The translations under genes and the position numbers were made by a program. DNA of 11,860 bases from JBHWPB01 sp043424675 (lineage in GTDB: Bacteria; Bacillota; Bacilli; Lactobacillales; Carnobacteriaceae_A): the NCBI GenBank assembly GCA_043424675.1, contig JBHWPB010000081.1, positions 1-11,860 of the forward strand, in the 5' to 3' direction. This document shows, in pieces, positions 6,906 through 11,860 of the stretch (position 1 is the first letter of the stretch; every line of letters starts with the position of its first letter). The notes below the pieces were generated by a model. It saw only the letters and a program-made list of their open reading frames with translations, did no database searches and had not been told where the DNA came from.

Positions 6906-7715
6906 ATGGAACACGGAAAAAAAGTAGGTATAAATGCATTATTTTTTATAGCCACTCTTATTGTAAATTTTCTTGGCGGATCAGGTTATATCAATGGAAC
7001 AACTCAAAGTGAGGTTTCCGATCAATACTCTACCTTGATTACACCTAGCGGGACAACCTTCAGCATCTGGGGACTTATTTATGGGCTGATTGCTCTCTCT
7101 CTCATTGTGATGTATTGGAAAAGAAATGAAGACTATTATCAAGTAGCAATTGATCGTATTACGCCTCTGTTCATTATCTCTAGTCTTTTGAACATGGCTT
7201 GGATTGTACTCTTTTCATTTGTTCAAGTCGCCTTATCCTCTATCGTTATTTTTATCTACGTCATCGTATTAGCCTTAATCTGTATGCGTCTTTTAAATAT
7301 TCATGACGGAGAGCATTTCCTTCTCCCCTTGACATTTGGACTCTACACAGGATGGTTGATGATTGCAACTGTTGTTAATATTGCTACCACCCTTGTCAAA
7401 GCTGGCTGGGAAGGTTTTGGAATAGCAGATAGTGTTTGGGCTTTCATCATTTTAATTATTGCAGCGCTTCTTGTCATGTTCGTCACTTATCGTACTGGGA
7501 ATGCAGTGCTGCCTCTACCCGTAGCTTGGGCTTATTATGGCATTTACCAGAACTTAATGACTGCACAAGATGGCAACTTCCGCTTATTAGAGATTACAGC
7601 AATTGTCGGACTGGTTGTGCTTATTGGTATGTCTGGGATTCAATTTTATAGAAACCGCTACGGTGTTCTGCCACGAGAACCCTATACAGATGTCAGAGTT
7701 AGAAGAGATCCATAA
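6906..7715 (+). CDS. TspO/MBR-like polytopic membrane protein
   Basis: The product (269 aa) is strongly hydrophobic with about eight likely membrane segments, near residues 7-25, 51-71, 86-105, 108-129, 137-159, 174-194, 199-218 and 228-246. The segment TPSGTTFSIWGLIYG (46-60), NMAWIVLF (96-103) and the Trp-rich loops resemble the TspO/MBR (tryptophan-rich sensory protein) group. Its length is well above the roughly 160 aa and five helices of classical TspO, so it belongs to a larger, poorly studied branch. Substrate and role cannot be told from sequence; porphyrin or other small-molecule handling is only a family-based guess. The C-terminal tail after 248 is basic and probably cytoplasmic. 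A good ribosome binding site (AAAAGGAG, 6889-6896) is 9 nt from the ATG. The gene ends inside the 3' end of the convergent DUF1722 region with a 17-nt overlap and no visible terminator. Confidence 0.65.
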   Translation: MEHGKKVGINALFFIATLIVNFLGGSGYINGTTQSEVSDQYSTLITPSGTTFSIWGLIYGLIALSLIVMYWKRNEDYYQVAIDRITPLFIISSLLNMAWIVLFSFVQVALSSIVIFIYVIVLALICMRLLNIHDGEHFLLPLTFGLYTGWLMIATVVNIATTLVKAGWEGFGIADSVWAFIILIIAALLVMFVTYRTGNAVLPLPVAWAYYGIYQNLMTAQDGNFRLLEITAIVGLVVLIGMSGIQFYRNRYGVLPREPYTDVRVRRDP

Positions 7716-8058
7716 AATAGAGAGAGTCTTTTAAGTAATCTTGGTCTGTTTCGAAAATTAACTGCCAAAGAATTCGCTTTAACGGTTTGGTTGAAGCACC
7801 TTCGCTGACCTTTTCTATATTTTTTTCAAAATTAGCAGTGACTTTATCGCTTGCAGCGCCGCTTACATATCCCCAGATATGTTGAGCGGCGTTTATTGCG
7901 TTTCCACTCGTCATTGGCGTTTCTAAGGCTCGGTCAATCCATTCGTAAAACGCAACCACCGGATAAGCCTCTTTATCTTTCAATAATTTTCGGATCTCTT
8001 GATATATATTAGGGGCATGTTCCAAGACCAAATATTTATAACGGCTCCACTCTTTTTC
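7699..8058 (-). pseudogene. DUF1722/YbgA-like domain cut off from uvsE by an in-frame TGA
   Basis: Directly after the uvsE TGA the same frame continues for 119 codons to a TAA at 7701-7699. It begins EKEWSRYKYLVLEHAP and includes INAAQHIWGY and DYLKDSLYF, the pattern of the DUF1722 (YbgA-like) domain, whose members start with a motif like R(H/Y)KYLxxxHSP. From memory, many Firmicute UvsE proteins carry such a domain at the C-terminus. The only plausible separate start, TTG at 8031-8029, lies inside that conserved opening motif and would drop nine residues including WSRYKY. Its nearest ribosome-binding-like GGAG is 13 nt away. The simplest reading is the detached C-terminal half of a two-domain UvsE. 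Alternatives are TGA readthrough, coupled reinitiation at the TTG, or a sequencing error. The domain's function is unknown. Confidence 0.7.
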
Positions 8059-8952
8059 TCAATATTTGATTTTGGGATCAGCTATTAAATGGATCCCTTT
8101 TAAGGCAGAAAGGTTTTTGTCTTTCACTTCAAACATAATATCGAGCTTATAAGTTGGAAGTTCTCTATAAAAAGTATTGAAAACGGCGAGGTCGATGGTC
8201 TGAGTGTGGGCACCGACTCGTTTATCTGGATCTTGCTGAGAATAGTGTATCTTTTGCCAGCCGTCCTCTACTTTCCAGGTCTCTCTTGCAGCTAAAAGCC
8301 ACTCCATTTCACTTTTCGAAGAATCAAGATTACTTTCGTGGTGGAGATTATCGAAGACGACGGGTATATCAATCTGATAAGCAATTTCTAGAACTTCTGA
8401 AATCGTATACTGACGGTCATCATTTTCAATAATGAGACGTTTCTGGATAGGGTCTTCTAAAGTTCGATAATTTCGAATGAAGCGTTTCATAGCGGCTGCT
8501 TTGTCTCCATAAACCCCACCAATATGTAAGATTATTTTATGACTGCTGTCTAGTCCTAGGGCATCTAGGAAACGTGTGTGATAGAGTAAATCTTCTCTTG
8601 CTCGTCGTACGACATCCTCGTCAAGCGAATTCAAAACCGTATATTGGCCGGGATGCATCGAAAGTCGCATATCGTTTTTGCGCGCTTTTTCCCCAATGAC
8701 AGTGAGTTCTTCTTCGAATATTTCCCACCATTTCAGTGTATTTACTTCATGAGAACCGAAAGGAATAATATCGGAACTGATACGGAACATTTTAATATCA
8801 TTTTTGATATTGTAATCCAGAATCCTATCTAATGAAGTTAAATTATTTTTTATCAGTTCGATCAAGCGCTCATCCGTAACAGAATTCAACCTGGCAGTGC
8901 GCATGGTCACATTCGGGACACCCACTGTTTTACTTGCGTAACCAATTTTCAT
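8059..8952 (-). CDS. uvsE: UV damage endonuclease UvsE, catalytic domain
   Basis: The product (297 aa) is a TIM-barrel metal-dependent endonuclease that nicks DNA 5' of UV photoproducts and some abasic sites, starting an alternative excision repair. MKIGYASKTVGV is the normal N-terminus of the family. All expected metal ligands are visible by comparison with Thermus UVDE: H68, H100 (MHPGQYTVLNS), H143 (HIGG), E176 (IENDD), D201 and H204 (FDNLHH), H249 (GAHTQ) and E275 (FEVKDK). The catalytic domain is therefore complete. I choose the ATG at 8952 because AGGAAG lies just upstream. A frame open to 9057 would add 35 residues that overlap both a terminator and the gene's own -10. The gene stops at TGA 8061-8059, but the reading frame continues into a DUF1722-like domain (8058-7699). 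The truncated protein probably keeps nuclease activity. Confidence 0.93.
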   Translation of the reverse strand: MKIGYASKTVGVPNVTMRTARLNSVTDERLIELIKNNLTSLDRILDYNIKNDIKMFRISSDIIPFGSHEVNTLKWWEIFEEELTVIGEKARKNDMRLSMHPGQYTVLNSLDEDVVRRAREDLLYHTRFLDALGLDSSHKIILHIGGVYGDKAAAMKRFIRNYRTLEDPIQKRLIIENDDRQYTISEVLEIAYQIDIPVVFDNLHHESNLDSSKSEMEWLLAARETWKVEDGWQKIHYSQQDPDKRVGAHTQTIDLAVFNTFYRELPTYKLDIMFEVKDKNLSALKGIHLIADPKIKY

Positions 8953-8991
8953 ACTCTTCCTACTTTCCAAATAATGTTTTATGTTACTATC

Positions 8992-9000
8992 ATTATACCA
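8992..9000 (-). promoter_or_regulatory. Extended -10 promoter of uvsE
   Basis: On the minus strand this reads TGG-TATAAT, an extended -10 with a perfect hexamer, 39 nt before the ATG at 8952. No good -35 is visible, which is usual for extended -10 promoters. I see no clear LexA/DinR box next to it. Confidence 0.6.
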
Positions 9001-9048
9001 ATCGAAATTATAATTAATCCTCTCATGCTTTGAGACATTTTCAGAATT

Positions 9049-9074
9049 AAAAAACACCTCAAAGTAGAGGTGTT
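9049..9074 (-). terminator. Intrinsic terminator after the lipoprotein gene
   Basis: On the minus strand AACACCTC (9074-9067) pairs with GAGGTGTT (9060-9053) around a 6-nt loop, followed by a run of T to 9049. It lies 11 nt after the lipoprotein stop and separates that gene from uvsE. Confidence 0.92.
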
Positions 9075-9085
9075 CTCTTTCTGAA

Positions 9086-10597
9086 TCATTGATAAATTTT
9101 ATTCAAATTCTCTTCTATACCCGTTCCGCCAAGGTAATTAATAGCCTCATTGCTATCGACTGGGTAGTAAAGAATCATAAATCCGTCTACATCGACGACA
9201 ATAAATTGATCGCCTGCTTCTTCATGAAGCGTGAGAGCGACAGTCTGGTGAATATCAGGCATGCCTTCTGGGTACATCATGTCAGGTTCAAATCCTTTGC
9301 TGAAGACATCCAAATAAAGAGTATTCCCATCAATCGAGCTGCCTTGAATTTGTCCAGATAAGCCGACATCACTATTCATCACAAAAGATGAATAGTAGTT
9401 GTGGGATATATATAGCATTTCTTGGCCAGGAGAAATCGGAGCGTAGGGAGATTCAACGTTCCCCCAGTAGCCTAAAAAGTCTTCAAAGGTCGCTTGGCCC
9501 TGAGCTTCAGCTCCCTGCGGCTCTTGTACTTCTTGCGCTTCGAGAAGTCTCGTTTGAACAGAAGCTAAGTTTTCAGCTTTAGCAGGATAATAGCTCTGTA
9601 CAATTTCGGTTATACCACTTAGATTAACCAGGACTCTCTCTGCATCTTCTATCTGCCCATTATCAAGGTAGCCAGAAGCGAGCTCAAGCTGATCGTCAAC
9701 ACTGTTAACTGCTTCCATATAGGGAGCTAGATTCTCTTGGAAACTGAAGTAAGTATCATAGACTCCATAGAGATTAGAATAAGCAACTGTGTTGAGGCCT
9801 TCTATTTCAGCCTGCATATTGGGTCCATCAGCATTGTTAAAGGCTTGAATATACTGTTCAGCCCTGTTGAGTAAATCACTGTGGTAAGCCGCCACTTGTG
9901 AATCAGGAGTAAGTGCTAAAATTTCATCCAGATGGCCGCGAGCGTTTGCTATACCTGGCGTCGAGATCTCACTCAAAGCTTGGTGGAGCGCCTCATAAGA
10001 AACACTTAGACTATAATCTGCTTCGAGCTCTTCCTCAGGAGAGACCCCTAAGAGGATGGCAGGGGCGTCATCTATCGCAACAATTTCAATTCTGTCATCT
10101 TCCCTCTCATAAATATGTAAAGCGTCGGGAGCCAGATACGCAGACTCTTCCAAGCTATCAACATTTTCTGTACTGAAAAGTATTCCGTCTTCCCTCTCTT
10201 CGCTCTCGAAAGACTCATTTTGGAAAAGGGCTGCCTGTTCTGAAAGAAGTTCGCCGTTTTCGCCATAAGGCACGAAAAATTTATATTTTGAAACATTTTC
10301 TGCCTTCAAAAAACCAGCTTCATCTTCCTCTAGATTATAAGTGGCAGAGACTGTAAGAGAGTTGTCTGGAAGCTTTCTCTCTAAAAGAAGTCCTCCATCC
10401 TCTATTGTGATCGTAGATCCATTCCAAGTCTCGTCACTATAGGCGACTTGCCACTCACTGATTTGAACACTTTCTTTTGTTTCTACTTCGGCAGAACTTG
10501 TTTCTTCCGTCGGTATCTCATTATTTTCTTCGGCCTCCGGTGAACAAGCAGCTAATAAGAAAAGCATTGGAATTAAAGCAATATATTTTTTTGACAT
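9086..10597 (-). CDS. Acidic lipoprotein of unknown function
   Basis: The product (503 aa) starts MSKKYIALIPMLFLLAAC, a short lipoprotein signal with lipobox LAAC and lipidated Cys18, the only cysteine. It should be anchored on the outer face of the cytoplasmic membrane. A Glu/Ser/Thr-rich linker (about 19-45) follows. A beta-looking region (about 45-200) comes next, then a mostly helical, repeat-like segment (about 205-350) and a Gln/Glu-rich hinge (352-370). A compact C-terminal beta domain (about 373-490) begins FEDFLGYWGN and contains DGNTLYLDVF. Acidic residues greatly outnumber basic ones. I recognise no enzyme motif. The start at 10597 is fixed by a perfect AGGAGG 5 nt upstream plus the signal peptide; the open frame seven codons further up would spoil the signal. 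It follows the aminotransferase gene after 82 nt with a 12-bp inverted repeat between them, and ends at its own terminator. Stress sensing, surface binding or polymer handling are only guesses. Confidence 0.85.
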   Translation of the reverse strand: MSKKYIALIPMLFLLAACSPEAEENNEIPTEETSSAEVETKESVQISEWQVAYSDETWNGSTITIEDGGLLLERKLPDNSLTVSATYNLEEDEAGFLKAENVSKYKFFVPYGENGELLSEQAALFQNESFESEEREDGILFSTENVDSLEESAYLAPDALHIYEREDDRIEIVAIDDAPAILLGVSPEEELEADYSLSVSYEALHQALSEISTPGIANARGHLDEILALTPDSQVAAYHSDLLNRAEQYIQAFNNADGPNMQAEIEGLNTVAYSNLYGVYDTYFSFQENLAPYMEAVNSVDDQLELASGYLDNGQIEDAERVLVNLSGITEIVQSYYPAKAENLASVQTRLLEAQEVQEPQGAEAQGQATFEDFLGYWGNVESPYAPISPGQEMLYISHNYYSSFVMNSDVGLSGQIQGSSIDGNTLYLDVFSKGFEPDMMYPEGMPDIHQTVALTLHEEAGDQFIVVDVDGFMILYYPVDSNEAINYLGGTGIEENLNKIYQ

Positions 10598-10621
10598 AGT
10601 TTCCTCCTGATTAGTCATAAA

Positions 10622-10659
10622 TTTACACTAAGGTTTCATAATCAATCCCTTAGTGTAAA
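10622..10659. repeat. 12-bp inverted repeat between the aminotransferase and lipoprotein genes
   Basis: TTTACACTAAGG (10622-10633) and CCTTAGTGTAAA (10648-10659) are perfect complements with a 14-nt spacer. It starts about 20 nt after the aminotransferase stop and ends about 14 nt before the lipoprotein Shine-Dalgarno. On the minus strand the stem is followed only by TTTATG, a poor T-run, so it is a weak terminator at best. It may instead be an operator or mRNA hairpin controlling the lipoprotein gene. Confidence 0.7.
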
Positions 10660-10679
10660 ATTTGTTTTATTCAATTTTG

Positions 10680-11834
10680 TTAATTTAAGTATTCTCGCAG
10701 ACGCTTACAGCCTTCTTTGAGATCCTCTAAGCTCGCGGCATAACTCCAGCGCAGATAACCCTCTCCGCCAGCACCAAAGGCTGAGCCAGGAATCAAGCCG
10801 ACCCCTGCTTCTTCAGCCAATTCTAACGCAAATGCTCTATCGTTTTGATTATATTTTTCTGGAATTTTCAAGAATAAATAAAAAGCGCCTACAGGTTCCG
10901 CGATTTGAAAACCAAAGTGTTCCAGCTCAGGAATTAAATAATTGCGGCGTTCTGCATAAGCTTTACGCATTTTTTCAACTTCGTCATCGCCCTCTCTCAA
11001 ACCGGCTGCTGAAGCGAGCTGAGCAGGAGTAGACACGGCTGTCACTGTTGCTTGGTGAACCACAAAGAAAGATTGGTAAATATCAGCCGGTATCGCCATA
11101 TAACCTACACGAACCCCTGTCATTGCAAAGCTCTTAGACATTCCGTTTAAGACAATGGTTTGTTCAGGGATAAATTGAGCTATTGACGTATGTTTAAATC
11201 CATCATAAGTTAAATCTGCATAAACTTCATCTGACACGCAGTAAACCTGGTGCTTTTTAATAACGGCAGCTAACTCTTCTAACTCTTCGGCTGTGTAAGA
11301 AGTGCCTGTCGGATTATTTGGATAAGTTAGTAAAACGAATTTCACATCGTCTTCCTTGGTCAACACTTCATCCAGCATCTCCGGAGATAAGATAAACTCA
11401 TTCTCAGAGACGTCGACCGAGACGACTTCTCCCTGTGCTGTTTTCACGACATTGTCATACAAAGAAAAGTACGGTTCTGGAATAACCACCTTCTCCCCTG
11501 GGTTCAATAAGGCGTTAGCCGCTACCGAAAGAGCTTCTGTCACCCCTACTGTTACTAAAATATTTTCGTCTGCATCATACTGCAAATCATAGTGACGGTT
11601 GAGATAATCGACAATTTCTTCTTTAAACTGTGGCAACCCCCCTGAAGGTGCATAATGACTCTTATTATCATTAATCGCTTCAACGGCAGCCTCTTTGATC
11701 AAATCCGGGACATCAAAATCAGGTTCACCTAACGTAAATTTCAAAATACCTGACACTGAACTAATCTGGGCATCGAATTCACGGATATAGTTCCCAGGTA
11801 AGTTGTCAAACTTTTTATTCACACCTAATCCCAT
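10680..11834 (-). CDS. Class I/II PLP aminotransferase, AraT/PatA type
   Basis: The product (384 aa) is a fold-type I aminotransferase. FTLGEPDFDVP near the N-terminus, YPNNPTGTSY (171-180), SDEVYADLTYD (201-211), the PLP lysine K234 in NGMSKSFAMTG, and VPxGSAFG-like PGSAFGAGGEGYLRWSYA near the end place it with the lactococcal aromatic aminotransferase AraT and Bacillus PatA. The likely reaction is transfer between aromatic or other hydrophobic amino acids and 2-oxoglutarate, or N-acetyl-LL-diaminopimelate. Sequence alone does not decide between these. The ATG at 11834 has AAGGAGG (11850-11844 on the minus strand) 9 nt upstream. Length is normal (about 385-395 aa). The promoter lies beyond the window. 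It may be cotranscribed with the lipoprotein gene, since the hairpin between them is a weak terminator. Confidence 0.88.
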   Translation of the reverse strand: MGLGVNKKFDNLPGNYIREFDAQISSVSGILKFTLGEPDFDVPDLIKEAAVEAINDNKSHYAPSGGLPQFKEEIVDYLNRHYDLQYDADENILVTVGVTEALSVAANALLNPGEKVVIPEPYFSLYDNVVKTAQGEVVSVDVSENEFILSPEMLDEVLTKEDDVKFVLLTYPNNPTGTSYTAEELEELAAVIKKHQVYCVSDEVYADLTYDGFKHTSIAQFIPEQTIVLNGMSKSFAMTGVRVGYMAIPADIYQSFFVVHQATVTAVSTPAQLASAAGLREGDDEVEKMRKAYAERRNYLIPELEHFGFQIAEPVGAFYLFLKIPEKYNQNDRAFALELAEEAGVGLIPGSAFGAGGEGYLRWSYAASLEDLKEGCKRLREYLN

Positions 11835-11860
11835 AATGGATAGCCTCCTTAATCTACAAC

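Noticed and set aside
7699..9088. Genome-wide reassignment of TGA to tryptophan
   Set aside because: Tryptophan is encoded by TGG in all genes here and TGA also ends the lipoprotein gene, so recoding would have to be local to uvsE.

Overview
The window looks like chromosomal DNA from a low-G+C Gram-positive bacterium, most likely of the order Lactobacillales. The evidence is strong AGGAGG-type ribosome binding sites, compact hairpin-plus-T-run terminators, a pyruvate oxidase of the Lactobacillus/Streptococcus/Aerococcus kind, an AraT/PatA-type aminotransferase, and a very acidic surface lipoprotein. A marine or alkaliphilic lactic acid bacterium (Carnobacteriaceae-like) would fit, but that is inference. 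I see no insertion sequence, phage gene, CRISPR array, tRNA or rRNA.

Layout, left to right. Positions 1-360 hold no convincing large gene. They contain a possible 20-codon leader ORF and an interrupted inverted repeat ahead of the pyruvate oxidase gene (pox, 361-2157, +). A 14-bp bidirectional terminator separates pox from a convergent DNA-3-methyladenine glycosylase gene (2223-2843, -). That gene shares a promoter region with the divergent branched-chain aminotransferase gene ilvE (3007-4041, +). After the ilvE terminator comes an arginine operon in the order argH-argG (4191-6807, +). Its promoter carries ARG-box-like half-sites, its two genes overlap by 23 nt, and it ends in a hairpin terminator. 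A TspO/MBR-like membrane protein gene (6906-7715, +) then runs tail-to-tail into the minus-strand uvsE region.

The minus-strand right half holds a class I aminotransferase (10680-11834), an unrecognised acidic lipoprotein (9086-10597), and the UV damage endonuclease gene uvsE (8059-8952). The most notable observation is at uvsE. Its catalytic domain ends at a TGA (8061-8059), but the same frame continues without interruption for 119 more codons and encodes an intact DUF1722/YbgA-like domain (8058-7699). This looks like a two-domain UvsE split by one nonsense codon, or read through.

Functionally the window is mostly housekeeping and accessory metabolism: pyruvate oxidation to acetyl phosphate with H2O2 as by-product, amino-acid transamination (branched-chain and aromatic or general), conversion of citrulline to arginine, and two DNA-repair enzymes (alkylation/base excision and UV damage). 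I do not see a clearly new multi-gene system. The points worth checking are the split uvsE, the acidic lipoprotein with a 12-bp inverted repeat in front of it, and the leader region of pox.
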